This document shows positions 9,600-18,873 of a stretch of 35,463 bases of DNA, in pieces; position 1 is the stretch's first letter, and the number at the start of each line of letters is the position of its first letter. The translations under genes were made by a program, and so were the position numbers. The stretch covers positions 1 to 35,463 of the forward strand of contig JAOAPT010000148.1 in NCBI GenBank assembly GCA_025463045.1. Reading direction: 5' to 3'. Source of the DNA: Candidatus Solibacter sp. Its GTDB lineage: Bacteria; Acidobacteriota; Terriglobia; Bryobacterales; Bryobacteraceae. Under the pieces are notes generated by a model. That model had not been told where the DNA came from and searched no databases. It saw nothing but the letters and a program-made list of their open reading frames with translations.

Positions 9600-10145
9600 A
9601 TGAAGAAAGACACGAAATTCGAAGACTTGTTTGAACGGGGGCTGGAGACGCTGTATGAGGCGGAGACGCAGATTTTGGCGGCTTTGCCGAAGATGATGGC
9701 GGCGGCATCCTCGGAGGAACTCGCCGGCGCATTTTCCTCGCACCTGGAAGAAACCAGGCAGCACGTAAGTCGGTTGGAAACGATTTTTGAACAGATGGGC
9801 GAGGAGCCTCGAGGCAGGGAGTCCGAAGGGCTTCGTGGACTGCTGGCGGATGGCGACACGATCATTGCGGACATGGAGAAGTCTTCCACGCTCGATGTCG
9901 GGCTGGCAACGGGTGCGCGCAAAGTGGAGCACTGGGAGATGGTGGCATACGAATCGATGTGCGCAATGGCGGAAATGCTCGGGCAGCACGATGCGTTCGA
10001 CCTCTTGCAGGAAACGCTCGAGGAAGAGAACGAAGCTGACGAAACGCTAGCGCAGATGGTCGAGTCGATTCTGATTGGCGACACCACGGAGGAAGAGGAA
10101 GAGATCGAAGAAGTGGTAGAGGAAACCGAGGTAGAGGAGCTTTGA
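9600..10145 (+). CDS. DUF892 (YciE/YciF-type) ferritin-like protein with acidic C-terminal tail
   Basis: FEDLFERGLETLYEAETQILAALPKMMAAASSEELAGAFSSHLEETRQHVSRLETIFEQMG; tail TTEEEEEIEEVVEETEVEEL. Confidence 0.85.
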   Translation: MKKDTKFEDLFERGLETLYEAETQILAALPKMMAAASSEELAGAFSSHLEETRQHVSRLETIFEQMGEEPRGRESEGLRGLLADGDTIIADMEKSSTLDVGLATGARKVEHWEMVAYESMCAMAEMLGQHDAFDLLQETLEEENEADETLAQMVESILIGDTTEEEEEIEEVVEETEVEEL

Positions 10146-10150
10146 GGTCA

Positions 10151-10184
10151 GGCCGGGGCTGTCGGTATTAGCGCAGCCCCGGCC
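10151..10184. terminator. Strong hairpin between convergent genes (putative bidirectional terminator)
   Basis: Perfect 11-bp stem GGCCGGGGCTG / CAGCCCCGGCC, 12-nt loop, between gene ends 10145(+) and 10192(-). No clear T-tract. Confidence 0.6.
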
Positions 10185-10191
10185 ACCCTTG

Positions 10192-11361
10192 TTAGGGTTT
10201 CAACACCACCTTGATACACTCGTTTTCTTTGTTGTTGAACATGTCGTAGCCATGCGGCGCGTCCTCGAGCTTCAGCCGGTGGGTGATCACGAAGCTCGGG
10301 TCAATTTCACCTCTCTCGACTCTATCCAGCAGGGGCTTCATGTAGCGGTGAACGTGAGTCTGCCCGGTTTTGATGGTGAGTGAACGATTCATCAGCGAAC
10401 CGAACGGCATCTTGTCGACGAAGCCGCCGTAGACTCCCGCGATCGAGACCACGCCTCCGTTCCGACAGGCGAGAATCGCTTCGCGCAGCGCGATGGGGCG
10501 ATCGGTTTCCAGCATCATGGCCTGCTTGGCACGATCGTATGCATACACCGGTCCGTGCCCGTACGCTTCCATTCCGACAGCATCGATGCACGCGTCGGGG
10601 CCGCGCCCGCCGGTCAACTCTTTCAGCGATTCCAGCACGTCCACCTCGTCGAAGTTGAGGGTGATCGCGCCGCTCAGCTCGCGCGCCATGCGCAGTCGTT
10701 CGGGGATTTTGTCGATCGCAATCACGCGTTCCGCGCCGAGTAGGAACGCGCTCTTGATGGCGAATTGACCGACGGGACCGCAGCCCCAGACTGCGATCGT
10801 GTCGCCGGGTTTGATGTCGCAAGCCTCCGCCGCCATGTACCCGGTGGGGTAGATGTCGGACAGAAACAGCACCTGTTCATCGGTGAAGCCGTTCTCGATT
10901 TTGAGCGGGCCCACGTCGGCAAAAGGTACACGAGCATATTCCGCCTGCCCGCCCGCGAAGCCGCCGAGCAGGTGGGAATATCCGAAGATGCCGGCCGGCG
11001 AATGGCCCCACATCTTCTCAGCCAGCCACGCGTTTGGGTTCGAATTCTCGCACAGCGAGTACATCTGCTTCTCGCAGAAAAAACATTTCCCGCACGAGAT
11101 CGGAAAGGGAACGACCACCCGGTCGCCGACCTTCAATTTGCTCACGGATTTTCCGGTTTCGACCACTTCTCCCATGAATTCGTGGCCGACGATATCCCCT
11201 TGCTGCATGGATGGCACGAACCCGTTGTAAAGGTGAAGATCCGAACCGCAGATTGCGGTGGTTGTGATTTTGACGATTGCGTCCTGGGAGTTCAAGATCT
11301 TGGGGTCAGGAACAGTTTCCACAGACATTTTCTTTTTGGATTGCCAGCAATTCGCTTTCAT
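10192..11361 (-). CDS. Zinc-dependent alcohol dehydrogenase (formaldehyde-dehydrogenase-like)
   Basis: [83 protein letters not shown]. Confidence 0.9.
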   Translation of the reverse strand: MKANCWQSKKKMSVETVPDPKILNSQDAIVKITTTAICGSDLHLYNGFVPSMQQGDIVGHEFMGEVVETGKSVSKLKVGDRVVVPFPISCGKCFFCEKQMYSLCENSNPNAWLAEKMWGHSPAGIFGYSHLLGGFAGGQAEYARVPFADVGPLKIENGFTDEQVLFLSDIYPTGYMAAEACDIKPGDTIAVWGCGPVGQFAIKSAFLLGAERVIAIDKIPERLRMARELSGAITLNFDEVDVLESLKELTGGRGPDACIDAVGMEAYGHGPVYAYDRAKQAMMLETDRPIALREAILACRNGGVVSIAGVYGGFVDKMPFGSLMNRSLTIKTGQTHVHRYMKPLLDRVERGEIDPSFVITHRLKLEDAPHGYDMFNNKENECIKVVLKP

Positions 11362-11382
11362 ATCTGCCTCCTTGTGCTCCCA

Positions 11383-12366
11383 TTAACGGGCAATGCTATC
11401 CAGCCAGGTAGCGCCACTGGTTCGTCCCGCGGGCTGGCCTTCAGTCGTTATCACTTCGCCGGTTTCCATGACTTGCTTGAAACGGCGGAGATCTTTGTAC
11501 ACCATCTGCTCGGGATGTTTACCCGCCAGTTTCGCAAGCCTTGCGAGCGCCTGACCGCGTGCCGCGAAGCTCATCTGGACGCGGACAATGGTGCCACGAT
11601 TGCCCGCTGCCTTCTGGAACTCGACTGAACCGGTGGTAGTAACTTCGCTCCCCTGCAGCGAGCGCCACGCGATCGTCTGGCCGGGCTTATCCTCGGTGAT
11701 TTCGGCATCCCACTCGAGCTTCAGATTTCCCGGAGCCAGCGCCACCCAGTGGGACCGCCCGTTCCCCATGTCACGGACGGATTCCAAATAGCTCATGAAG
11801 CGAGGCAAATTTTCGAGATGCCGCCAGAAGGTGTAGCATTCTTCGGGCGACTGGTTGACGATTACGCTGGCCTCCAGCCGGTCCAAAGCGTCGTGCTCCT
11901 CCTTTTGAGCGCTGACCTGTTGGGCGGCCCGAATGTCGAGAACCGTGACGCCCGCGACTGCGGCAGCGGACAGCAGGGTCTTACTGCGATTCCGCCCGGA
12001 GCGCGTCATCGCGGCTCCAAGTGAAGCCAGGTCGAGCATATCGCCGCCCACCCGGGACCATACCCAACCCGCTGCTCGGCGATTCGTGAGAATCCCGACT
12101 CCGCTGATGATTTCGCGAACGCCGAAGGCCCGGATCAACCCGGTATGTTTTCGTGCGCCGGTGATTTTCGCGACCTTCCGCGGAGCCAGTACTTCGGCGA
12201 GTCCAAGGCCGATGCTGAACCATCCGAGAGAATTTATCAGAAGATCGGTTGTGGCCGTGTTGGCCTGTCGATTGGTTTTGCCGTTGGCAGTAAGAGTGCT
12301 TCGTCCCACTACTGGAAGCGGTCCCATGGTCCGCGCGCCAGGGTGAGTTTCCCATTGAGTTGCCAT
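11383..12366 (-). CDS. SRPBCC (polyketide cyclase/dehydrase-like) membrane-associated protein
   Basis: VIVNQSPEECYTFWRHLENLPRFMSYLESVRDMGNGRSHWVALAPGNLKLEWDAEITEDKPGQTIAWRSLQGSEVTTTGSVEF. Confidence 0.85.
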   Translation of the reverse strand: MATQWETHPGARTMGPLPVVGRSTLTANGKTNRQANTATTDLLINSLGWFSIGLGLAEVLAPRKVAKITGARKHTGLIRAFGVREIISGVGILTNRRAAGWVWSRVGGDMLDLASLGAAMTRSGRNRSKTLLSAAAVAGVTVLDIRAAQQVSAQKEEHDALDRLEASVIVNQSPEECYTFWRHLENLPRFMSYLESVRDMGNGRSHWVALAPGNLKLEWDAEITEDKPGQTIAWRSLQGSEVTTTGSVEFQKAAGNRGTIVRVQMSFAARGQALARLAKLAGKHPEQMVYKDLRRFKQVMETGEVITTEGQPAGRTSGATWLDSIAR

Positions 12367-12474
12367 ATTCTTTTCCTTTCCAAGTGACCGGGAAGAATTT
12401 GTTCGGTGGTGCTATGGGTGCACTTGGGTTGCCAATGGAGTGACCGGCGGATGGCGAGTCGAGAGAAGGCTTAC

Positions 12475-12735
12475 TCAGGCGCTCCGGAATCTTACAGGTA
12501 AGCCGGCAAGCCTTGAAGTTCTTTCAGGTTGATCGACGCCTGTCTGTCTGGCCATGCGCAGACGCTGACGGGCGAGTTTCCAGGACTCGTCGGATTCCGA
12601 GACCTTCCTGTCCAACAACGAGTACTCCTCCGCCGAGACGTCGTGTGCAAGAGCTTCCGAACGTTGGTAAATAGCCTCGATTAGCTGTGTCAGGGCGAGT
12701 TCCGCCGCTTCTTCCAAACCATCGTCGGACGGCAT
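12475..12735 (-). CDS. Small hypothetical protein
   Basis: 86-aa ORF with plausible composition (MPSDDGLEEAAELALTQLIEAIYQRSEALAHDVSAEEYSLLDRKVSE). Confidence 0.4.
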   Translation of the reverse strand: MPSDDGLEEAAELALTQLIEAIYQRSEALAHDVSAEEYSLLDRKVSESDESWKLARQRLRMARQTGVDQPERTSRLAGLPVRFRSA

Positions 12736-12807
12736 ACGGTCCGATTATAGACAACGTCTGGAGTAACGCAATAGCTCTAGTGATAATGTCTGAAGTCTTT
12801 CGTACGG

Positions 12808-14559
12808 TTAGGTCGAAGTCTGTAAGATCTCCGGCGACACGTTCTGTAAGTGCACCATTCCGGAGTACCATCCGCCGGCATCCACGAGTTCCGAATGGGT
12901 ACCTCGCTCCGCGATACCGTGCTCGTCCAATACCACGATCTCGTGGGCAAGCTTGCGCAAGGTCGACAACCGATGCGCGATGATGATCACAGTCTGGCCA
13001 ATCAACCACGGTTCGATGTTCTGAAGAATGCGAGCCTCGGTTTCGCTGTCCAGCGCGCTGGTAAATTCATCCAGCACGAGAATCTTTCGCTCCGCCGTCA
13101 TCGCGATGAGCGCCTGGGCGAGAGCCACCCGCTGCTGCTGTCCCTTGGAAAGACTTACGCCGTTCTGCCCGATGCGCGTGCGATACTTCATCGGCATGCG
13201 GCAGATATCGTCATGTATGCACGCCGCCTTGGCGACTTGTACGACGTCTCTCATCGTCGCGTCCGGGCGAGTGAACCGCAGTATGTCGGCAATCCGCATT
13301 CCGCTCAGATACACGCCGCCGTTCTGTGAAACGTACGAAAACGTCGATCGCAGTTGCGATAACGGCCACTGCCGCACATCTTTACCGCAGATTTCGACGC
13401 CTCCCTCCTGCACATCGTAGAGTCGGGTCAACAGGCTGTGGATGGTCGTCTTCCCGCAGCCCGAGCGGCCGACGATGCCGAGGATCGTCCCGGGTGCGAT
13501 CTCGAGGTTCAACCCCCGGAGAACCGGTTCGCTGCGCTTCGGGTAAGTGAAGTGGATGTTTCGCATCCGGATCGCCGCACCGTTCTTAAGTGGAACGCGC
13601 GGCGCCGACGGATCGTGTGCGATCACCGGTTCGTCGCTCATGAGCTTCACCAGAACTCGCGTGGGCTCGATGCCGTCGTAGAGCCGCTCGAGGAGCGATG
13701 CATAGCCGCCGAATGATGCCAGCAACTGATCGGTGAGCATGTTGAGATACATAATGCTCGCCGCATCAATGACGTTGTGACGGTATTGCCAAATCCAAAC
13801 GCCCTGGCAGATTCGCCTGGCGGCCGAAATCGTGAAATTTCTCCGGATGCCGAATTTGTTCCCGATGCGCGCTTCGGCGAGCCCTTCCTCCTGAATCTGC
13901 TGTTGTACCCGGCGATACTTGTGCAGAATCTGATCCTCCTGACCGTAACGGACCACCGGTTCGACTGCCTGCACACTATCGGAAAAGAGTCCAAAATCAC
14001 GCGCGTAGTGTTTGTAGCGGCGTTTCGCAAATGGCCGTCGCTCGCGATTTTCGATGATCGTCAGCCACAGGAAAATTACCAGGGCGGGAAGCAGCAGCGG
14101 CGCCGTGATCGCGCTGATCAGGAACAGGGGCACCAGGCTGAAGGCCGTCTGGATCAGCGCCGGCACGAGCTCGCGGCTTAGTCCTTCCACGGTTTGTACC
14201 ACTTTGCCGACGCCGCTGTTGACCTCTCCGACCAGTTCGCCGGAGCTCTGCCGTTGATGCCACTCCATCGGCATCCCGAGTACTTTTTCCAGCGCCCCGT
14301 TTCGGAGGCTCGCGAAAAGCGGATAGCTGATGCGCTCCGAAAAGAAGTAGTTCAGCCGCAAGTCGAACGCGAGGTACGTGGTATCAAACGCCATGAAAGC
14401 AGCAACGAACAGCCACTCGGGCAGTGTGGCATGTGCAACGCACAGTCGGAGCACCCACACCAGCGAGTAGCCTCCGATCACGATCAGGGCCTGGCGCAGG
14501 ACGACGCCTGCCGTGTAGCGAAGATACTCGCCGCGGAAGGGTCGTAAGAACTCGCGCAC
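12808..14559 (-). CDS. ABC transporter, fused permease/ATP-binding half-exporter
   Basis: Walker A GIVGRSGCGKTTIHSLLTRLYD; signature VSLSKGQQQRVALAQAL; Walker B ILVLDEFTSALD; N-terminal transmembrane region. Confidence 0.93.
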   Translation of the reverse strand: MREFLRPFRGEYLRYTAGVVLRQALIVIGGYSLVWVLRLCVAHATLPEWLFVAAFMAFDTTYLAFDLRLNYFFSERISYPLFASLRNGALEKVLGMPMEWHQRQSSGELVGEVNSGVGKVVQTVEGLSRELVPALIQTAFSLVPLFLISAITAPLLLPALVIFLWLTIIENRERRPFAKRRYKHYARDFGLFSDSVQAVEPVVRYGQEDQILHKYRRVQQQIQEEGLAEARIGNKFGIRRNFTISAARRICQGVWIWQYRHNVIDAASIMYLNMLTDQLLASFGGYASLLERLYDGIEPTRVLVKLMSDEPVIAHDPSAPRVPLKNGAAIRMRNIHFTYPKRSEPVLRGLNLEIAPGTILGIVGRSGCGKTTIHSLLTRLYDVQEGGVEICGKDVRQWPLSQLRSTFSYVSQNGGVYLSGMRIADILRFTRPDATMRDVVQVAKAACIHDDICRMPMKYRTRIGQNGVSLSKGQQQRVALAQALIAMTAERKILVLDEFTSALDSETEARILQNIEPWLIGQTVIIIAHRLSTLRKLAHEIVVLDEHGIAERGTHSELVDAGGWYSGMVHLQNVSPEILQTST

Positions 14560-14726
14560 TGTGGGCGAACGAAATATCAGGGGATCACATCCTAAAAACG
14601 AGGGAAAGGGGCGGCAGAAAAGGGGTGGAGGAAGAGGCCCTCAGAACTGTACGTCTACTTGCAAACCCGATTGTAATCGGAGGCACAGCAGAAGGTCAAT
14701 TAACGTGAGATTAAAGGTTTGTACTT

Positions 14727-15746
14727 TCAACTAGAAGCGAGAAAAGATACATAAAGTTGGCTATATTCCCGCACCATTCGCTCCGCGGAGAATCGCTCCG
14801 ACGCAGCGGAGCGGCAGACTGCGGCATCCAGCCGGTCGACGCCGGCAATCGCGCGCGCCATCTCGTCGGCATCGCGTACGAGGAATCCTGTACGCCCTTC
14901 TTCGATCACCTCGGCAAGCGCGCCGGAAGGGAAGGCGACGACCGGAGTTCCGCAGGCAAGCGACTCCATCGCCACGAGCGAACTGGTTTCGGCCACGAGG
15001 CTCGGTATCAGAACACAGCGGGCCGATGCCATCAGGCGTACTTTCTCGGCGATCCCGACCGGGCCAAGAAAGCGGTGCGGCGGCGATAGCCTGGGCTGCA
15101 GCACTTGGTGCCAATACTGCTCGTGTTCCGGGTAAGGGAAGAGCTTGCCCGCGAGGTAGAGCGGAACACCGGCCTTCTCCGCCGCGTCGATCGCAAGGTG
15201 AAATCCCTTCTCGGGGCAGATCCGTCCGAGCGCGAGGACGTAATCCTCCGCCGGGGCATTGGGCGCCTTCAGCAGATCCAAAGGAACGCCGTTCTCGATT
15301 ACGGGGGTCATCAGCGCGGACGGCGGGCAGGCGCTCGCTTGCGATGCGGATACACAGTTCAACCACGTATGCGCACGCGGCAGGTTGAAGATCGTCTCCG
15401 GGTAGAAGGACGGCGGAAGGTGCAGCGTAACCAGCGCGGGCGGCCCCGCAGCCGGCAGGTAGTGGAAGAAATCGAGGCCGTGGAAATGCACAACGTCGAC
15501 GCGGCGGCCGCGCAGCACCTCACAGATTGTCGACTGCCATCGTCGATATGTGGAGTCGGACTCGGCATTGTCGGCCGGAATCGCGATCAGTTCGCCCATG
15601 ACCCGCGAGCCCTCGGCCGCTATCACGATCGAGTGGTGCCCGGCGGCATTGAGGCCGCGATCGAGCAGCGCGAGGATCTGTTCAGCGCCTCCGGCAGAGT
15701 CGAGGCTGACCGGCGCGAACGGATACGCGACGCTGAGGATCGTCAG
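14727..15746 (-). CDS. Glycosyltransferase family 4 protein (proposed CTG start)
   Basis: LSVAYPFAPVSLDSAGGAEQILALLDRGLNAAGHHSIVIAAEGS; GRICPEKGFHLAIDAAEKAGVPLYLAGK; ETSSLVAMESLACGTPVVAFPSGALAEVIEEGRTGFLV. Start assigned to a CTG overlapping the upstream TGA with SD AGAGGTGG; nearest in-frame canonical start is a GTG at 15797. Confidence 0.8.
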   Translation of the reverse strand: MTILSVAYPFAPVSLDSAGGAEQILALLDRGLNAAGHHSIVIAAEGSRVMGELIAIPADNAESDSTYRRWQSTICEVLRGRRVDVVHFHGLDFFHYLPAAGPPALVTLHLPPSFYPETIFNLPRAHTWLNCVSASQASACPPSALMTPVIENGVPLDLLKAPNAPAEDYVLALGRICPEKGFHLAIDAAEKAGVPLYLAGKLFPYPEHEQYWHQVLQPRLSPPHRFLGPVGIAEKVRLMASARCVLIPSLVAETSSLVAMESLACGTPVVAFPSGALAEVIEEGRTGFLVRDADEMARAIAGVDRLDAAVCRSAASERFSAERMVREYSQLYVSFLASS

Positions 15747-16537
15747 GATATCGCCACCTCTAGCTCGCGCGCCGCTTCGACAGCACGAGCCCGCCACACG
15801 GAGCCGTCGATGCCCCAATCGAACCTCTCGTAGTACAGCGTGCCGGCGTGCGGCGGCTCGGCGAAGTTGTACCGTGGTGCAGGACGGAAGCGCTCGTACG
15901 CCGTGGAAAACGCTGCGAGGGCGGCGCTCTGCGTGGCGAAGCACTGCAGCATCTGGCGCTTAAGGTTTGCCACCAACTCACTAAGCGGGACAGTGATTGC
16001 ATCCTCCGCAGCCCGCGCCAAAAACTCGTTAGTTGTGAGGCGCCCGAATTGTCCGTGATAGAGCGCGTACTCTACCACCTTGGGAACACAGCGGCTCTGG
16101 TTGGCGAGGTCGCGACAGGCGAGATGGATCGCGAACGCGAGCGAGTCGTGGTCGGGATGGCCGCCCTCGTAAGGCGGGACTAGCACGGTGTGCGGCTGCA
16201 TCTCGCGCAGCAGCGCCCCTACGCGCCGCGTCAGGCCGGCGAGTTGGTGCGCACACTCCTGGTCGGCGAATCCGAGGGCGAGGGCGCGCTCGCTATCGAT
16301 GCCCGCGAGTTGGAGCGCGGCCCCCAACTCCTGACGACGAGCATCGGCGTATGCCTCGCGGCTGGTGAACCCGTGGGCGTGCGCATCGAGCATATTGCGC
16401 GGCGCGCCGTCGGTCGCATGTACGATCCAGGCGTTCCGCAGCAAGGGAAACTGACCGCCGGCGCCGATAGTCTCGTCGTCGGGATGTGCGGCGAAGCAAA
16501 TCACGCAGTCGTCACTGGGCAGTAGCGAAGCAGTCAT
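15743..16537 (-). CDS. PIG-L family deacetylase
   Basis: CFAAHPDDETIGAGGQ and PYEGGHPDHDSLAFA motifs; ATG overlaps the upstream gene stop (ATGA at 16534-16537). Confidence 0.9.
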   Translation of the reverse strand: MTASLLPSDDCVICFAAHPDDETIGAGGQFPLLRNAWIVHATDGAPRNMLDAHAHGFTSREAYADARRQELGAALQLAGIDSERALALGFADQECAHQLAGLTRRVGALLREMQPHTVLVPPYEGGHPDHDSLAFAIHLACRDLANQSRCVPKVVEYALYHGQFGRLTTNEFLARAAEDAITVPLSELVANLKRQMLQCFATQSAALAAFSTAYERFRPAPRYNFAEPPHAGTLYYERFDWGIDGSVWRARAVEAARELEVAIS

Positions 16538-17544
16538 CTTGATAGGACCGTCGGAAGCGCTGCCGCGGCCTCGAGGACCGCGGAGTGCCACTCCCCCGGA
16601 GCGGGCTGGCGGAACAACGTCATCGTGGGATACCACGGACTGTCGCGGCGGTGCAGCATCCAGCGCCAATCGGCTTCCCAGGGCAGCAGCACCCAAACGG
16701 GAATCGCCAGGGCACCGGCAAGGTGGGCAAGCATGGTGTCCACGGTAATCAGGAGGTCGATGTTCAGCAGGTCTGCCGCTGCTTCGATAAGGTCGGGAGA
16801 CTCGCCGGAGACATCGTGGATCGGGTAGGGTGATTCGAAGTTGGCGAGTTCCGCGCGCGGCTCTCCGCGTTGAAAGCTGAAGTATTCGAACTCCGGGACG
16901 TGAAGCAGCGGGCGCAGATCGGCAAGGGAAATCGAACGTTCGGGGTTCCAGGCGCCCGAGCCCCACTGCAATCCAATCCGCACCTTCCCATTTGGTGGAT
17001 CTTCGATCCGGCTCCGCACTTTCTGCTCCGGCGTCAGGTGCAAGTAAGGAACTACATTCGGAATCGTGTCGAGAGTCGTGCGGAACGCGCGCGGCAGTTC
17101 CATCAGTTCGATCTGTTGATCCCATGGGGCGGAGCCCTCGTCGGACCAGGTGATCACGTCGTCGACGCCGGAAATCCCACCCATCACGTTGATCAGTTCA
17201 CCATGCGTTTGCACCATCACCCGCGCGGCGTCGCGGCGAACCATCGGCGCGTAGCGAGCGAACTGAATGGCATCGCCGAACCCATGCAGGCAGCGGATCA
17301 TTACGCGCTTGCCGGTGAACGGGCATCCGTCCCAGAACCGGTGCGGATCCGGTGTGCCGCGAGCGGCGATCCGGTCGCTCTCTCTCCAGGCATTCTCGAA
17401 TTGACCGGCCAGCATCCAGCACAGCCAGCGGTGAGCCCCGCACGAATCGGCATTGTGCCCGTGAAGTTCAGCACGATCCAGTAAGTGAAGCGCCTCCGGA
17501 ATGCGTCTTTTGGAGAAAGATTGCAGGGCAAGCTGAAAGCACAC
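16534..17544 (-). CDS. Glycosyltransferase family 9-like protein (ADP-heptose:LPS heptosyltransferase fold)
   Basis: VMIRCLHGFGDAIQFARYAPMV; KVRIGLQWGSGAWNPERSISLADLRPLL; DLLITVDTMLAHLAGALAIPVWVLLPWEADWRWM. Confidence 0.75.
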   Translation of the reverse strand: MCFQLALQSFSKRRIPEALHLLDRAELHGHNADSCGAHRWLCWMLAGQFENAWRESDRIAARGTPDPHRFWDGCPFTGKRVMIRCLHGFGDAIQFARYAPMVRRDAARVMVQTHGELINVMGGISGVDDVITWSDEGSAPWDQQIELMELPRAFRTTLDTIPNVVPYLHLTPEQKVRSRIEDPPNGKVRIGLQWGSGAWNPERSISLADLRPLLHVPEFEYFSFQRGEPRAELANFESPYPIHDVSGESPDLIEAAADLLNIDLLITVDTMLAHLAGALAIPVWVLLPWEADWRWMLHRRDSPWYPTMTLFRQPAPGEWHSAVLEAAAALPTVLSR

Positions 17545-17593
17545 CCGACAGTATCGCCTGGAAGTGATCTGTAACTCGTTAACTACTTAACAC

Positions 17594-17611
17594 GGCGCCC
17601 GCTTCGGCGCC
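17594..17611. promoter_or_regulatory. GGCGCC-N6-GGCGCC element in the bidirectional intergenic region
   Basis: Two copies of the self-complementary hexamer GGCGCC, 6 bp apart, in the 210-bp gap between divergent gene starts at 17544(-) and 17755(+). Confidence 0.35.
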
Positions 17612-17754
17612 TATTGGATGTGAACTTTTTGACACCCGCAGGCCCCACTTAAACAAAAGATTCTAAAGACGTTCGAAAACCAACTACCGTACTGGGTTTG
17701 TAGCTTGCCGAATAGGCGTGGACTCCTTAAGCTAGTCCCAGTGGTTAGTCAATC

Positions 17755-18873
17755 ATGGCAAAGTTAATCTTAGTAACTGGCGGAGCCGGATTTATAGGTT
17801 CGCACGTATCTAAAGAGTTACTGGCCCGTGGATATTCCGTCCGCGCCCTGGACAGCCTGGTCCCACAGGTCCATGGCCCCGAGCGCCGCCGTCCGTCATA
17901 TCTTTCCCCGGATGTGGAGTTGATGGTCGGCGATGTGTGCGATCCGGCAGTGCTTGCGCGCGCACTGGATGGGGCTCACGCCGTGATTCATCTGGTGGCT
18001 TTGGTAGGCGTGGGCCAGAGCATGTACCAGATTGCCGACTACACCAGCGTCAACAACCTTGGAACAGCTCTCCTCCTGCAGGCGCTAAGTACTCGTCCGG
18101 TGGAAACTCTCGTAGTCGCGTCGAGTATGAGCATTTACGGAGAGGGCCTCTACCAGGACCTTGATGGCAATGTCCAGATAGCACAGGACCGCACTCTCGA
18201 ACAGCTCAAGATGGGCGATTGGGAGAGCAAGGACGACCTTGGGCGGCCGTTGATCCCTGTGCCCACACCCGAGAGCAAGATGCCCGCGCTTGCGTCGGTC
18301 TACGCCCTCTCGAAATTCGATCAGGAGCGTCTGTGCCTCATCGTAGGGCGCGCTTACGGCATTCCAACGGTCGCCCTGCGCTTCTTCAACACGTACGGAC
18401 CGGACCAGGCTCTCTCTAATCCCTACACCGGGGTGCTCAGCAATTTTGCATCGCGGGTGCTCAACGGTCAGCCGCCGCTGATCTTCGAAGATGGACTGCA
18501 GATGCGCGATTTCGTCAGCGTGTACGACGTGGCGCGCGCATGCCGCCTGGCGTTGGAAACTCCAGCGGCTGCCGGTCAAGCCTTCAACATATCGAGCGGA
18601 CTGCCGATGACCGTGAAGGAGGTGGCGGAGCGGACGATTCGCGCGATCGGCAGTTCGCACATCAAGCCGGCGATCACCGGAAACTACCGTGCGGGAGACA
18701 TCCGCCATTGCTTCGCCGACATCTCGCTTGCCAGACGCGTGCTTGGTTGGCAGCCGCTGGTATCGCTCGAACAGGGGTTGGAGGATCTCGCGGCATGGCT
18801 CGAAGGCCAGACCGCCATCGACCGCGGCCTGGAGGCGAGAGCGGAACTCGCGGCACGGGGACTGATGGTATGA
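17755..18873 (+). CDS. NAD-dependent epimerase/dehydratase (dTDP-L-rhamnose 4-epimerase-like)
   Basis: LILVTGGAGFIGSHVSKELLARGYSVRALDSLVPQVHG; ASSMSIYGEGLY; YALSKFDQE active site; LRFFNTYGPDQALSNPYTGVLSNFASRVLNG. Confidence 0.9.
   Translation: MAKLILVTGGAGFIGSHVSKELLARGYSVRALDSLVPQVHGPERRRPSYLSPDVELMVGDVCDPAVLARALDGAHAVIHLVALVGVGQSMYQIADYTSVNNLGTALLLQALSTRPVETLVVASSMSIYGEGLYQDLDGNVQIAQDRTLEQLKMGDWESKDDLGRPLIPVPTPESKMPALASVYALSKFDQERLCLIVGRAYGIPTVALRFFNTYGPDQALSNPYTGVLSNFASRVLNGQPPLIFEDGLQMRDFVSVYDVARACRLALETPAAAGQAFNISSGLPMTVKEVAERTIRAIGSSHIKPAITGNYRAGDIRHCFADISLARRVLGWQPLVSLEQGLEDLAAWLEGQTAIDRGLEARAELAARGLMV

Noticed and set aside
16538-17125. Longer N-terminus of the PIG-L ORF (460-aa version)
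   Set aside because: Extension is antisense-frame-like Arg/Pro-rich translation of the GT9-like gene; the ATG at 16537 overlaps its stop.
18540-18869. N-terminal extension of the fusion ORF (793-aa version)
   Set aside because: Out-of-frame translation of the upstream epimerase; the ATG at 18870 overlaps the epimerase stop (ATGA).
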